Notes: generated by a model not told the origin, from the sequence alone. A stretch of DNA of 64,000 nucleotides from Shewanella sp. c952 (GCF_019654975.1 NZ_BPEW01000008.1:91434-155433); one strand, 5' to 3'. Numbered from the stretch's first letter, positions 52,401 to 62,289 are shown. Numbers and translations are program-made.

Positions 52401-52432
52401 AAAAGCCAGTCTTAATCAGACTGGCTTTTTTG
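52401..52432 (+). terminator. Rho-independent terminator after btuB
   Basis: AAAAGCCAGTCT (52401-52412) and AGACTGGCTTTT (52418-52429) form a 12-bp stem with a 5-base loop and T-tract, 25 bases after the btuB stop. Confidence 0.9.
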
Positions 52433-52485
52433 TGCATGCTATTTAGCTAAAGAGTGAAGGCTGTAGGATTTCAAATCTCAGATAC

Positions 52486-52510
52486 AAAAAAACCTCGCTA
52501 GGCGAGGTTT
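52486..52510 (-). terminator. Terminator of tRNA-Phe transcript
   Basis: AAACCTCGC (52490-52498) and GCGAGGTTT (52502-52510) form a 9-bp stem with a 3-base loop. On the minus strand it is followed by a run of T, about 70 bases after the 3' end of the tRNA. Confidence 0.8.
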
Positions 52511-52580
52511 AAGTTGTGAGCTTAAGGTCTTATATTGCCTCAGCTTAATGTTTAAATGTTGCAACACCTAAACTAAATAT

Positions 52581-52656
52581 TGGTGCCCGAACCCGGAATC
52601 GAACCAGGGACACGAGGATTTTCAATCCTCTGCTCTACCGACTGAGCTATTCGGGC
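52581..52656 (-). tRNA. tRNA-Phe (anticodon GAA)
   Basis: The minus strand reads GCCCGAATAGCTCAGTCGGT at its 5' end and GGTTCGATTCCGGGTTCGGG then CACCA at its 3' end: 76 nt with an encoded CCA. The acceptor stem (GCCCGAA/TTCGGGC), D-arm, T-arm and anticodon loop TTGAAAA with GAA are all as in tRNA-Phe. A terminator hairpin follows. Confidence 0.98.
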
Positions 52657-52890
52657 AACGGGCGCTATTAAAAGGCTTTTACCGATTTGAGTCAACCAAT
52701 TTCTGCTAAATATCACTATTTTTTAGCTGTGCGTTGAATAATTCAGCGTTTAGCTGCACAACTGAGCAATTTGTTTGTCAGTTCGATAGCTTTAGCCGTT
52801 GGACTACTATTTGTTATTAAACTGTGAATATAATCGTGAATTACACGGTCTAGTGTTTTATAACTAAAATATCAGTGAGGGCGAAGCTAG

Positions 52891-55059
52891 TTGCATACTC
52901 AGACAGTTTGGAAAATTCAACGTTATCCAGTAGTGCTATTCGTAGTTATTGCTTTTCTGCTGCTGTTTTCATTGCTAGGACTACATAGGTTGAACCTTGA
53001 TGTCGATTTTAGTGATTATTTCTCTCCTGAGGACTCACGCTTTATCGCTTTTAATAACATGGGTGATAACTTCGAACGTCATGATCAGCTGTGGTTATTG
53101 CTTGAGAGCAAACAGGATTGGCGTGACGGAGAGCTTAACCAGTCCTTGTTAGCCTTTGTCTCTCAAATTGATAAACAGTCAGATATCGTTAGTGTGCAGG
53201 GTTATAATCAATTTGTGCAAGGTAGCGCCCAAGCCAATAAAATCTTGCCCTATAAAAAGCATCCTCGCCTCGATTCTGTTTTGTCGAATGACGGCCATGC
53301 AATATTGCTCCAGTTTCAGTTAGATGAGTCTAAGGCGTCGCAATTTAAAACGCGCAGCTTATGGCTCATCGATACGTTAGATAACATCAAGCTTCAATCA
53401 CAACAGTTCTGGCAACCATTGAAGGTCGAAAGTTACCTCAATGGCACTCATGCCTTAAATTGGCAGTATGCCAAAGTATTGCGTCATGACCTTACTTGGT
53501 TTGCTCCCTCTTTATTACTGGTCATCTTTGTTATGGCGGCTCTGTTTATTAGGCAGAAGGTGTGGATTGCTGCGCTGTGCCTTAATAGCTTGATAGCACT
53601 TGTATTCACTATCGGTGTAGCAGCGTGGCTGAAGCTTACTTTGGCTGCTATTAGTGCTTTTGTGCCAGTGATTATTGTGACGCTAGCACTTGCCTATGCA
53701 TCGCACCTGTATTTTGGTTGGCGCAGGGCAGTGAATAATGGCTTGTCGAATGAACAAGCGTTAACTGAAACCGTTCGTGTTAATCAAGCACCACTTTTCT
53801 ACTCAACGGTCACCACCATATTTGGTTTCTGTTTGCTAACTTTTAGTCCGTCACCTCCTATCCAAAGCTTTGGATTACTCGTGGCTTTTGCCGTGCTCTG
53901 TAACTATTTGCTGAGCCTTACCACACTGATTTATTTTGCTAAGTTTTCGGTTGTAAAGCCTCAAAGAATCCGTTTGTTTAGCTCGGTTGTAGGCTTAGCT
54001 AAATATAATGTAAAAAGACCCAATGCAGTTATGCTAGGTATTGTCCTTATTAGTATCGCTGCTACATTTAGTGTTTCTAAACTGACCTTAAATGACGACC
54101 CATTAAGCTATTTTAATGACGACAACCCTTTTACTGTTTCTAGCCAAAAAATGCGTCAGTATTTTGCAGGTATTAACTTACAGCATTATGTTGTTGGTAG
54201 TGTCTCGGGTGAACAAGTGGATAAGACTGAGCTGAGCTTTATTTATAAGTTTGCTCGCTTTTTAAAAGCTCAGGCAGAAGTCAATAAAGTGCAACACTTA
54301 GGAGATTGGATTAGAAGTACCGGCCTTGGTCAAAGTCAGTTTCATCAATTGCTGGCTAATAATTCAGTGACCGAGCTGCATTTACAGAGTGAACTGTCCG
54401 CAAACAAGAGTGCTGCTCTAGTAACGCTGTATTTAAAACCGATGACGGCTATGGAGTTGGTGGCATTCGAGAAGAAAGTTAATTATTGGCTGGAGCAGAA
54501 TGCTTCGCAGGTTACTGTTAGTCCGCCGCTTGGTAGCAATTTACTGTTTGCGCACCTAAGCATTGATAATGCCAATAATATGCTGTCTTCATTTGGTGTG
54601 GCTTTGATAGCGTTAGCCGTTCTACTCAGCATTTTAAAGCGTTCGTTACTGTTTGGCTTCATGGGATTGTTACTTAACTTTCTGCCTTTGCTGTGGGTAT
54701 TTGCGCTGTGGCAGCTTAACGGCGGCTTTATTAGTTTAGGCACGGCTGTTGTGCTCGGTATGATGTTGGGGGTGATTGTTGACGATACCTTGCACTTAAT
54801 GCTTAAACTGCCGAGCGAACGAGGTTCAGAGGATACTATTGAGCTTATGTGGCAAGGGTTAAGTAAAGTATTACCAGTGATTAGTTTTACCACGCTGACG
54901 ATTGCCCTTGGCTTTTCTATCGGTTTGTTATCGAACTTTGCCCCTATTGCACAATTGAGTTTGTTGTCCTGTCTGGTGGTGCTTTTTGCTTGGGGCTTTG
55001 ATGTGTTGATGCTGCCAGTGTTGTATCAGCGCTGGGTGCTTAGGAGGGTAAATGATTAA
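52891..55059 (+). CDS. RND/MMPL-family exporter (HAE-3-like)
   Basis: This 722-residue membrane protein has a duplicated RND layout: one transmembrane helix (VVLFVVIAFLLLFSLLGLHRL), a periplasmic domain, then five helices (about 208-350), and again a helix (NAVMLGIVLISIAATFSV), a domain and five helices to the end. DVDFSDYFSPEDSRF and LNDDPLSYFNDDNPF, just after helices 1 and 7, are typical of MMPL/HAE-3 proteins, and GMMLGVIVDDTLHL carries a DD pair in the proton-relay helix. The start is TTG with GAGGG upstream. These pumps export lipids, pigments or polyketide-like products rather than drugs. It overlaps the next gene by 8 bases, so it belongs to a three-gene operon. Confidence 0.85.
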   Translation: MHTQTVWKIQRYPVVLFVVIAFLLLFSLLGLHRLNLDVDFSDYFSPEDSRFIAFNNMGDNFERHDQLWLLLESKQDWRDGELNQSLLAFVSQIDKQSDIVSVQGYNQFVQGSAQANKILPYKKHPRLDSVLSNDGHAILLQFQLDESKASQFKTRSLWLIDTLDNIKLQSQQFWQPLKVESYLNGTHALNWQYAKVLRHDLTWFAPSLLLVIFVMAALFIRQKVWIAALCLNSLIALVFTIGVAAWLKLTLAAISAFVPVIIVTLALAYASHLYFGWRRAVNNGLSNEQALTETVRVNQAPLFYSTVTTIFGFCLLTFSPSPPIQSFGLLVAFAVLCNYLLSLTTLIYFAKFSVVKPQRIRLFSSVVGLAKYNVKRPNAVMLGIVLISIAATFSVSKLTLNDDPLSYFNDDNPFTVSSQKMRQYFAGINLQHYVVGSVSGEQVDKTELSFIYKFARFLKAQAEVNKVQHLGDWIRSTGLGQSQFHQLLANNSVTELHLQSELSANKSAALVTLYLKPMTAMELVAFEKKVNYWLEQNASQVTVSPPLGSNLLFAHLSIDNANNMLSSFGVALIALAVLLSILKRSLLFGFMGLLLNFLPLLWVFALWQLNGGFISLGTAVVLGMMLGVIVDDTLHLMLKLPSERGSEDTIELMWQGLSKVLPVISFTTLTIALGFSIGLLSNFAPIAQLSLLSCLVVLFAWGFDVLMLPVLYQRWVLRRVND

Positions 55060-55774
55060 ACATCGCTTACCTCGATGCTTTCCATTAAGGCATGAACACT
55101 CTACTGCATTGGCTGATCACGCCAACGGCCAACGAATCGAAAGTTGGTTGCAAGCAGCCACAGTATCTCCGATCCACTTCTCTGATCAACAGACTGATGC
55201 GATGGCAAGATTACTGCCCTTATTACTATGCGGTGAACAATCTGCACAGTTAGTATTTAATAGCGAGATAGCGCGCTTAGCTGGCTCGGAACATAAACTC
55301 ATTCTAAGTTGCTTACATGGAGTAGAAGCTGATGAATATCGGCACGACTTAGCTTTGCAGCAAGTTGCAAGTCAATTGACTGAGCTGACAAGTTTTAGCC
55401 TAGTGCAACGAAAGGCCAAGCGTTTTTATGCCAGCTTAGGGCGAGTCGAAAATTACAGCGAACATTTTGTCAGAATTGCCATCTTAGATACCTGTGTCAC
55501 TCATATTATGCAATCGTTTGAGCATTGCCATTTAGGCTCGGATCATCCCTTTGCCCAATTGTGTGGGCTAATTAAAAAAGATGAAGCTAAACATGTTTAC
55601 GTTAGCCGCAAACATGCAATGGCGCTTGGTGCGAGTGTTAATCAATTTGCAGAGCAACATGAGCAAGTGGTGGGTGACTTGATGCAGCTTTTATTGACTC
55701 AAGGCGGAGCATTTGAGTCCATGGGTGTGTGCTTAGACGGTGTGACAAGAAAACTGGAGGCTAAATGGCGGTAA
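55052..55774 (+). CDS. Ferritin-like, possibly diiron oxygenase-type protein
   Basis: This 240-residue cytoplasmic protein looks like a four-helix bundle. Candidate metal ligands form the pattern E-x-x-H twice (EYRH at about 95-98 and EAKH at about 178-181), with further Glu in helices 1 and 3 (GEQSAQLVFNSE about 61-72, E157 in MQSFEHCH). That is how rubrerythrin/AurF-like diiron sites are built. It has no transmembrane segment. Placed between an exporter and a KAS III-like enzyme, it may hydroxylate, N-oxygenate or desaturate the enzyme's product. It overlaps the exporter by 8 bases and the KAS III gene by 10. Function is inferred, not recognised. Confidence 0.65.
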   Translation: MIKHRLPRCFPLRHEHSTALADHANGQRIESWLQAATVSPIHFSDQQTDAMARLLPLLLCGEQSAQLVFNSEIARLAGSEHKLILSCLHGVEADEYRHDLALQQVASQLTELTSFSLVQRKAKRFYASLGRVENYSEHFVRIAILDTCVTHIMQSFEHCHLGSDHPFAQLCGLIKKDEAKHVYVSRKHAMALGASVNQFAEQHEQVVGDLMQLLLTQGGAFESMGVCLDGVTRKLEAKWR

Positions 55775-56826
55775 AATTTGCTAAACACTCGCTCTCATTG
55801 AAAGGGATTGAACACGCGTTACCTCACGATAATATTAACAATGAATATCTGTTAGAGAAGCTAAAGCAGCAGTGCGGTTTGTTGACCGCAAGAAAAGCCA
55901 AAGCGATTGCACGGCGAATGGGGATAGAGGGGCGGCATTTGAGTCGTGATCTTAATGTCGCAACAAGTAGACCCTCGCCAACCAGTATAGAGTTGAGCGT
56001 TCAAGCCCTTAATGGTGCGTTGTTAGCGGCAGGTATTGAGATAAGTCAGCTCGACTATTTGCTCTCTCATACATGCACACCACATACTCAAGTTCCTCCC
56101 AATGCGGCCTGGATAGCAGATAAGTTGTCATATCATGGTCCCTATTTAGAGTTGCGCCAAGCGTGTACTGGCTTTGCCAATGGATTGCAGATAGCGTCGA
56201 GCTTTTGTGCCGTGAATCAACAACCCGTGGCGATTGTTGGTTGTGAGACCGGTTCTGTCTATTTTGATATGGATAATCAATTCATTGATACTGAGCAGCT
56301 GGTGAACTATGTGCAGATGGGAGATGGCGCAGCGGCTGTGGTGCTTGCTCCTGCCGAACAATTAGCGGGTTCGATTGGCACTATTTCTGATATCTATTTG
56401 GGCCATATCGGGGTGGGTAAAGAGGCTGGCTTTTATCTCGACTCGGGGTCGAAGGACGTTGCCGATAAGCAGATGGCAAGATTTCATCATAATACTCAGG
56501 CGGTAAGGCAGCAGGGCAGTCAATTGTTTGAACTCGGTTTAGCGGCTTTGCAGTCGCGAGGGCATCATCTTGATGACTTTCGTTTTATATTGCCACATCA
56601 AGCGAATGGCCATATTGATCGATTGCTTGGCGATGCGTTGGCTATTGAATCTAGCAGAATTATTAATGATGCAAAATCTTTAGGCAACTTAGGTTCGGCG
56701 GCGATATGGGTCAGTTTAGCTAAACTGATTAACTCTGGCGTGTTGAATTGTGGTGACAAGGTGATGGTGCTAGGCGCTGAAGCGACAAAATATCTATATG
56801 GCGGTTTTATTTATCAACATTTGTAA
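55765..56826 (+). CDS. KAS III-like (FabH-type) condensing enzyme
   Basis: This 353-residue protein has a thiolase fold of the 3-oxoacyl-ACP synthase III class. The catalytic triad is complete: Cys near 134 in LELRQACTGFANG, His near 278 in RFILPHQANGHI and Asn near 308 in NDAKSLGNLGSAA. The residues ahead of Cys and the long N-terminus (about 35 residues more than FabH) distinguish it from housekeeping FabH, and it is not beside plsX/fabD. It would condense an acyl starter with malonyl-ACP or another acyl group. It is the last gene of the exporter-ferritin-like-KAS operon and is followed by a strong bidirectional terminator. Confidence 0.82.
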   Translation: MAVKFAKHSLSLKGIEHALPHDNINNEYLLEKLKQQCGLLTARKAKAIARRMGIEGRHLSRDLNVATSRPSPTSIELSVQALNGALLAAGIEISQLDYLLSHTCTPHTQVPPNAAWIADKLSYHGPYLELRQACTGFANGLQIASSFCAVNQQPVAIVGCETGSVYFDMDNQFIDTEQLVNYVQMGDGAAAVVLAPAEQLAGSIGTISDIYLGHIGVGKEAGFYLDSGSKDVADKQMARFHHNTQAVRQQGSQLFELGLAALQSRGHHLDDFRFILPHQANGHIDRLLGDALAIESSRIINDAKSLGNLGSAAIWVSLAKLINSGVLNCGDKVMVLGAEATKYLYGGFIYQHL

Positions 56827-56839
56827 ATCAATCAATAAA

Positions 56840-56870
56840 AAATAAAGGCCTCAAATAGAGGCCTTTATTT
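56840..56870. terminator. Bidirectional terminator between KAS III-like gene and bamD
   Basis: AAATAAAGGCCTC (56840-56852) and GAGGCCTTTATTT (56858-56870) form a 13-bp stem with a 5-base loop between the convergent genes. Confidence 0.9.
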
Positions 56871-56901
56871 ATAATAACGAGTGGAAAAACAGCGTTAATA
56901 A

Positions 56902-57666
56902 TTAGCGCTGAGCAACCAATTTGTTATCTGGGAAGTTTGCTTGCATCACCATAAGTGCATGCTCTTTAAGCTTATCTTGCCCTAGTTCGCCGTAAGCTTC
57001 AGACATTATCTCTAAGGCTCTTTCTGTTGACGGTGTGCCTGGGAAACCTTCCATAACTAGTTGTGCTCGAATGGCCGCTGCACTCCATGCATTCATTTTT
57101 ATGTAGTATTCAGCTACCTTGATCGAGTAAAGTGCCAGTCTATTTTTTAAGTGTTGCATGCGTTTTTGAGCATCTGCTGCATACTTACTGTTTGGATAAG
57201 CCTTAACCAGTCTATCGAAATCTTTAAATGCATCTTGAGCCGCTTTAGGATCACGATCAGATCTATCGATGTTTAACATATCGTGGAAAAGGTAACGATC
57301 AGACTGCATATTGACTAGACCGCGCATATAGTAAACGTAATCTATGTCTTTATGTGTTGGGTTTAATCGAATGAAACGGTCGATGTTAGCGATACCAGAA
57401 GCTGGGTCATCAAGCTTGTAGTAAGCAAATATTAAATCGAGTTGGACTTGTGTTTTATGAGGTCCAAACGGGAAACGGGAATCCAAAGCTTCTAAAGAAC
57501 GAACTGCTTTGCTGTAATTTCCCAGCTCCATAGAGGTTCTTGCTTGAGAATAAAGCACTTCAGGCGAACTTTTGATCATTGCAGGGTCTTCGCCCTGTTT
57601 ACTACTACAGGCCGTAACAGCAAGCGATATTAGGACTACAGCAACACTTTTAGCAATTTTATGCAT
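56902..57666 (-). CDS. bamD: BamD, outer-membrane protein assembly lipoprotein
   Basis: I start at ATG 57666, which gives a normal lipoprotein signal (IAKSVAVVLISLAVTAC, Cys near residue 20) and a protein of 254 residues. TPR-type repeats cover the rest: YSKAVRSLEALDSRFPFGPHKTQVQLDLIFAYYKLDDPASGIANIDRFIRLNPTHKDIDYVYYMRGLVNM matches BamD text closely, as do DRSDRDPKAAQDAFKDFDRLVKAYPNSKYAADAQKRM and RLALYSIKVAEYYIKMNAW. BamD is an essential part of the BAM complex and sits on the inner face of the outer membrane. It is divergent from rluD, the usual order in gammaproteobacteria. Confidence 0.95.
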   Translation of the reverse strand: MHKIAKSVAVVLISLAVTACSSKQGEDPAMIKSSPEVLYSQARTSMELGNYSKAVRSLEALDSRFPFGPHKTQVQLDLIFAYYKLDDPASGIANIDRFIRLNPTHKDIDYVYYMRGLVNMQSDRYLFHDMLNIDRSDRDPKAAQDAFKDFDRLVKAYPNSKYAADAQKRMQHLKNRLALYSIKVAEYYIKMNAWSAAAIRAQLVMEGFPGTPSTERALEIMSEAYGELGQDKLKEHALMVMQANFPDNKLVAQR

Positions 57667-57788
57667 ACTTGAATTCGATTCTTTTAAAGTTATAGTTAAG
57701 AATTTTTCCATTTCACGATAAAATAGAAACAATCCGATTGTAACAGATAGTAAACATTTTTGGACCCCGAAACGTGGGTACGGTTCAT

Positions 57789-58760
57789 ATGACTCAAGAG
57801 ATTAAACTAAAAAGCGAGATAACATCAATACAATCAGGGCAAAGATTGGACCAAACTTTGGCTGATTTGTTCCCTGATTACTCGCGAACACGCATTAAAG
57901 AGTGGATTCTGTCCGGTGCAGTTAGCATTGACGGTAATGTTTCTGACAAACCTAGAACTAAAGTTTTAGAAGGTCAGGACATCATTGTCTTAGCAACACT
58001 GGAAGAAGAAACGTCGGCAAAAGCTGAAGCTATCGATCTAGATATTGTTTATGAAGATGACCATATCTTGGTTATTAATAAGCAAGCTGGACTGGTAGTG
58101 CATCCTGGTGCTGGTAACCAAGATGGTACCTTGATGAATGCATTGCTGCATCATTGTCCTGGTATCGAATTGGTGCCTCGCGCAGGTATTGTTCACCGTT
58201 TAGATAAAGACACGACTGGTTTGATGGTTGTGGCTAAAACGGTTGAAGCGCAAACGCATCTGGTCACAGCACTGCAAGCTCGTGAGATCACTCGTGAATA
58301 TGAAGCGATTGTTCAAGGCGGCATTATTGCGGGTGGCACTGTCGATGAACCAATCGATCGCCATCCAACTAAGCGTACCCATATGGCTGTTGTCCATAAC
58401 GGTAAGCCAGCGATGACCCATTACCGAGTCGCTGAGAAGTTTCGAGCTCATACCCGTTTACGCCTGCGCCTAGAATCTGGTCGTACACACCAAATTCGTG
58501 TGCATATGGCTTACATCGGTCATGTATTAGTTGGTGACCCTGTTTATGCTGGCCGTCCGCGTCCGCCTAAAGGTGCAGCTCCTGACTTTTTCGAAACCTA
58601 TATGGCTTTCAAGCGTCAAGCATTGCACGCAATACGTCTTGAACTAGCGCATCCTTTCACTTGTGAAATTATGAGCTGGCAGGCACCTGTTCCTGAAGAC
58701 ATGGTTAAGCTGACCAAAGCACTGCGTCAAGATACCCTCGATAATCCTGCCGTTATTTAA
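57789..58760 (+). CDS. rluD: RluD, 23S rRNA pseudouridine synthase
   Basis: This 323-residue enzyme makes pseudouridines in helix 69 of 23S rRNA (positions 1911, 1915 and 1917 in E. coli). An N-terminal S4-like RNA-binding domain (GQRLDQTLADLFPDYSRTRIKEWILSGAVSIDG) precedes the catalytic domain, with the essential Asp in PRAGIVHRLDKDTTGLMVVAKT and the later RLESGRTHQIRVHMAYIGHVLVGDPVY. I use ATG 57789; a GTG at 57774 is in frame. The stop shares one base with the pgeF start (TAATG), so the two are coupled. Confidence 0.95.
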   Translation: MTQEIKLKSEITSIQSGQRLDQTLADLFPDYSRTRIKEWILSGAVSIDGNVSDKPRTKVLEGQDIIVLATLEEETSAKAEAIDLDIVYEDDHILVINKQAGLVVHPGAGNQDGTLMNALLHHCPGIELVPRAGIVHRLDKDTTGLMVVAKTVEAQTHLVTALQAREITREYEAIVQGGIIAGGTVDEPIDRHPTKRTHMAVVHNGKPAMTHYRVAEKFRAHTRLRLRLESGRTHQIRVHMAYIGHVLVGDPVYAGRPRPPKGAAPDFFETYMAFKRQALHAIRLELAHPFTCEIMSWQAPVPEDMVKLTKALRQDTLDNPAVI

Positions 58761-59509
58761 TGGTTGATGTTGTCGATGAGAAGTTAGCATGGTTTATTCC
58801 TGAGGGAGTAAACCTTGCTTTTTCGACTCGTCAAGGTGGCTGCAGTTTGCCGCCTTACCACAGTTTAAACCTCGGTGCGCATGTTGGTGATGATCTCGCT
58901 AATGTTAATCGCAACCGACAGGTTATTGAACAACGATTAAACCTGCCTGTAAGTCCTGCTTGGCTTGAACAAACTCATAGTATAGAGGTTGTTAATGCCG
59001 ACAATCGCCACATCCATTATGCCGACGGTAGTTATTGCAATAGTAGCAACCAGGTCTGTGTAGTGATGACTGCTGATTGTCTTCCTGTTTTATTGTGTGA
59101 TGAACAAGGCACTGAAGTCGCTGCGGTTCATGCGGGATGGCGTGGATTATGCGATGGGATTATAGAAGTTGCCGTTAACAAGTTTAGCCATTCACCGAAA
59201 GAGCTTATCGCTTACCTTGGCCCTGCTATAGGCGCTAACGTTTTTGAAGTGGGGGAAGAGGTAAAACAACAGTTTGTAGCAAAGCACCCTGAAGCTAAAG
59301 ATTGTTTTAGGCAAACTTGTCTTCAAAAAGGTAGCGACAAGTATATGGCCGATATTCAGGCGTTAGCGCAGATCCGCTTACGCAAGCTCGGCGTGAATAA
59401 GGTCTATGCAGATAAACGCTGCACGGTTACCGATTCTGAATCATTTTTCTCTTACCGCCGCGATGGTATCACTGGAAGAATGGCTTCATTTATTTGGCTG
59501 AATGCCTAA
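58760..59509 (+). CDS. pgeF: PgeF/YfiH-type multicopper-oxidase-like (laccase domain) protein
   Basis: This 249-residue cytoplasmic protein belongs to the YfiH/DUF152 group. AFSTRQGGCSLPPYHSLNLGAHVGDD near the start, MTADCLPVLLCDEQGTEVAAVHAGWRGLCDGIIE (with the conserved Cys and His zinc ligands) and HPEAKDCFRQTC...YADKRCTVTDSESFFSYRRDG are the family landmarks. Related proteins are reported to act on peptidoglycan precursors and purine nucleosides. It is translated from a start codon overlapping the rluD stop, the standard order rluD-yfiH-clpB. Confidence 0.92.
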   Translation: MVDVVDEKLAWFIPEGVNLAFSTRQGGCSLPPYHSLNLGAHVGDDLANVNRNRQVIEQRLNLPVSPAWLEQTHSIEVVNADNRHIHYADGSYCNSSNQVCVVMTADCLPVLLCDEQGTEVAAVHAGWRGLCDGIIEVAVNKFSHSPKELIAYLGPAIGANVFEVGEEVKQQFVAKHPEAKDCFRQTCLQKGSDKYMADIQALAQIRLRKLGVNKVYADKRCTVTDSESFFSYRRDGITGRMASFIWLNA

Positions 59510-59516
59510 CTCCTTA

Positions 59517-59544
59517 CTTGAAATCGTTCAAATAGCCCCCATAT
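59517..59544 (+). promoter_or_regulatory. Sigma-32 heat-shock promoter of clpB
   Basis: CTTGAAA (59517-59523), a 13-base spacer and CCCCATAT (59537-59544) match the sigma-32 consensus CTTGAAA-N13-17-CCCCATNT exactly. Transcription would start near 59550, giving a leader of about 140 bases before clpB. Confidence 0.9.
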
Positions 59545-59690
59545 TTTAGTTATCACATGCTTTACGGTCTTGTAGAGCAAACCTATTATTTTCTGTTTGT
59601 ATTAACCCAAATATAGTGCTCAAAGAGTATTGAGCTTTGCGTGACGATTTATGGCACTGATACAAACCTAACTGAGTTACCGGAGGAATG

Positions 59691-62264
59691 ATGCGATTAG
59701 ATCGTATGACCAATAAATTCCAAATTGCTATCTCGGATGCTCAATCATTGGCATTGGGCCGAGATCACCAATTTATAGAGCCCGCACACTTGATGATGGC
59801 ATTGCTAAATCAAGATGGCGGTTCAATTCACCCATTGCTGACCCAAGCGGGTATTCAGGTCAGCACGCTGCGCTCTCTGCTTAGCCAAGAATTAGAGCAA
59901 CGACCTCAAGTCGAGGGGACGGGTGGGGATGTTCAATTGTCCCAAGCACTGATCCGCTTATTGAATTTGTGTGACAAATTAGCGCAAAAGCGCAAAGACA
60001 AGTTTATTTCGAGTGAACTCTTTGTGCTTGCAGCCCTTGAGGGCAATGATGCGCTTGCACAGGCATTGAAAAAATCGGGTGCAACTAAAGCACTGATGGA
60101 GTCAACAATAGAGCAAATTCGTAATGGTCAAAATGTTGATGATCCTAATGCTGAAGATCAACGCCAAGCACTGAAAAAATTCACGGTAGATCTTACCGAG
60201 CGTGCCGAGCAGGGGAAGTTAGATCCTGTCATTGGTCGTGATGATGAGATACGTCGCACGATTCAAGTTTTACAGCGTCGTAGTAAGAACAATCCTGTGC
60301 TTATTGGTGAACCTGGAGTGGGTAAAACTGCAATTGTTGAAGGGCTAGCACAGCGCATTATTAATAATGAAGTGCCTGAAGGAATAAAAAACAAGCGGGT
60401 CTTATCTTTAGATATGGGCGCATTAGTCGCAGGCGCTAAATACCGTGGCGAATTTGAAGAGCGTTTAAAAGCAGTACTGAATGAGCTTTCTCAGGAAGAG
60501 GGCCAAGTTATCCTATTCATTGATGAGCTGCATACCATGGTTGGCGCGGGTAAAGGTGATGGCGCTATGGATGCGGGTAATATGCTTAAACCTGCACTGG
60601 CTCGAGGTGACTTGCATTGTGTCGGTGCTACCACACTAGATGAATACCGTCAGTATATTGAAAAAGATGCTGCGCTGGAGCGTCGTTTCCAAAAAGTGCT
60701 GGTGGATGAACCCAATGTCGAAGATACCATTGCTATTTTACGTGGATTAAAAGAGCGTTATGAGCTGCATCATCATGTTGAGATCACCGATCCTGCCATT
60801 GTAGCCGCCGCGAGTATGTCGAATCGTTATATTTCAGATCGTAAACTCCCTGATAAAGCCATTGATTTAATTGATGAGGCAGCTTCAAGCATCAGAATAC
60901 AGATAGACTCTAAGCCTGAATCTCTCGATAAGCTTGAACGGCGCGCAATTCAGTTAAAACTTGAAGAGCAGGCGGTAAGCAAGGAGGAGGATGAAGCAAG
61001 CCTACGTCGCTTAGATGTGCTGCGCTCTGAATTAAAAGAGGTTGAAGCGAAAGCCGGTGAGCTAAATGAGATCTGGCATACTGAAAAAGCGGCATTAGCG
61101 GGAACCCAGCATATTAAGGCTGATCTAGAGCAAGCGCGGATGGACCTTGAAGTTGCAAGGCGAGCGGGTGATTTAACGCGTATGTCCGAATTGCAATATG
61201 GTCGCATTCCTGAACTTGAAAAACAGTTGGATCTAGCTGCCCAAGCTGAGATGCAGGATATGACTCTGCTACGCAATAAAGTGACTGATATAGAGATCGC
61301 AGAGGTGCTGTCAAAAGCGACTGGGATCCCTGTATCAAAAATGCTCGAGGGTGAGCGAGAAAAGCTGTTGCAGATGGAAGATGCTCTACATGAGCGTGTT
61401 ATTGGGCAAAATGAAGCCGTTGATTCGGTATCGAATGCAATTCGTCGTAGCCGAGCAGGGCTTGCAGATCCTAATCGTCCAATTGGTTCATTCCTATTTC
61501 TTGGGCCTACAGGCGTAGGTAAAACAGAGTTGTGTAAGTCGTTGGCAAAGTTTTTGTTTGATACAGAATCTGCACTAGTTCGCATTGATATGTCCGAGTT
61601 TATGGAGAAGCACTCTGTATCGCGCTTAGTTGGAGCTCCTCCTGGTTATGTCGGTTATGAAGAGGGCGGTTACCTAACCGAAGCGGTAAGGCGTAAGCCC
61701 TATTCGGTGATTTTGCTTGATGAAGTGGAGAAAGCACATCCTGATGTTTTCAATATCTTACTGCAAGTACTCGATGATGGTCGTTTAACGGATGGTCAAG
61801 GCCGAACCGTCGATTTTCGCAATACAGTGGTGATCATGACATCGAACCTTGGTTCTGATGTTATTCAAGCAGGTTTTGGATCGCAAAGTTACGACGAGAT
61901 GAAATCTAATGTCATGCAGGTAGTGACACAGCATTTTAGACCCGAGTTTTTGAACCGTGTTGATGAGTCAGTTGTTTTCCATCCGTTGGATAAAGGCAAT
62001 ATTGCCCATATCGCAGCAATTCAAATAGAGGGCTTAAAGCAAAGGCTGTCAGAGAAAGATTATGAGTTAGTCATTAGTGATGATGCTTTAGCAATTATCG
62101 CTGAGGCAGGTTACGACCCCATATATGGGGCGAGACCACTAAAGCGGGCATTGCAGCAGGAAGTTGAAAACCCACTGGCGCAAAAAATCTTAAGTGGACA
62201 ACTACAACCGGGTAAAGCGATACATATATCAGTGTCAGGAACTGAACTGACTTTTAGCCAGTAA
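59691..62264 (+). CDS. clpB: ClpB, disaggregase chaperone
   Basis: ClpB (857 residues) refolds aggregated proteins with DnaK. I start at ATG 59691, giving [23 protein letters not shown], matching the E. coli N-terminus; the ATG three bases earlier lies one base from GGAGG, which is too close. The order is Clp N-domain, AAA-1 (Walker A GEPGVGKT near 206, Walker B FIDELHT), the coiled-coil M-domain (about 410-520) and AAA-2 (Walker A GPTGVGKT near 606, Walker [13 protein letters not shown]). All motifs look intact. A perfect heat-shock promoter and a terminator frame it. Confidence 0.97.
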   Translation: MRLDRMTNKFQIAISDAQSLALGRDHQFIEPAHLMMALLNQDGGSIHPLLTQAGIQVSTLRSLLSQELEQRPQVEGTGGDVQLSQALIRLLNLCDKLAQKRKDKFISSELFVLAALEGNDALAQALKKSGATKALMESTIEQIRNGQNVDDPNAEDQRQALKKFTVDLTERAEQGKLDPVIGRDDEIRRTIQVLQRRSKNNPVLIGEPGVGKTAIVEGLAQRIINNEVPEGIKNKRVLSLDMGALVAGAKYRGEFEERLKAVLNELSQEEGQVILFIDELHTMVGAGKGDGAMDAGNMLKPALARGDLHCVGATTLDEYRQYIEKDAALERRFQKVLVDEPNVEDTIAILRGLKERYELHHHVEITDPAIVAAASMSNRYISDRKLPDKAIDLIDEAASSIRIQIDSKPESLDKLERRAIQLKLEEQAVSKEEDEASLRRLDVLRSELKEVEAKAGELNEIWHTEKAALAGTQHIKADLEQARMDLEVARRAGDLTRMSELQYGRIPELEKQLDLAAQAEMQDMTLLRNKVTDIEIAEVLSKATGIPVSKMLEGEREKLLQMEDALHERVIGQNEAVDSVSNAIRRSRAGLADPNRPIGSFLFLGPTGVGKTELCKSLAKFLFDTESALVRIDMSEFMEKHSVSRLVGAPPGYVGYEEGGYLTEAVRRKPYSVILLDEVEKAHPDVFNILLQVLDDGRLTDGQGRTVDFRNTVVIMTSNLGSDVIQAGFGSQSYDEMKSNVMQVVTQHFRPEFLNRVDESVVFHPLDKGNIAHIAAIQIEGLKQRLSEKDYELVISDDALAIIAEAGYDPIYGARPLKRALQQEVENPLAQKILSGQLQPGKAIHISVSGTELTFSQ

Positions 62265-62289
62265 TAGTGTTGTAAGTGAGTGATTCATC

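Noticed and set aside
55765..56826. Housekeeping fabH
   Set aside because: Not beside plsX/fabD, longer N-terminus, and tightly linked to an exporter and ferritin-like gene.
60950..61585. 211-codon antisense frame in clpB
   Set aside because: Ser/Arg-rich translation typical of an antisense shadow; clpB is intact.
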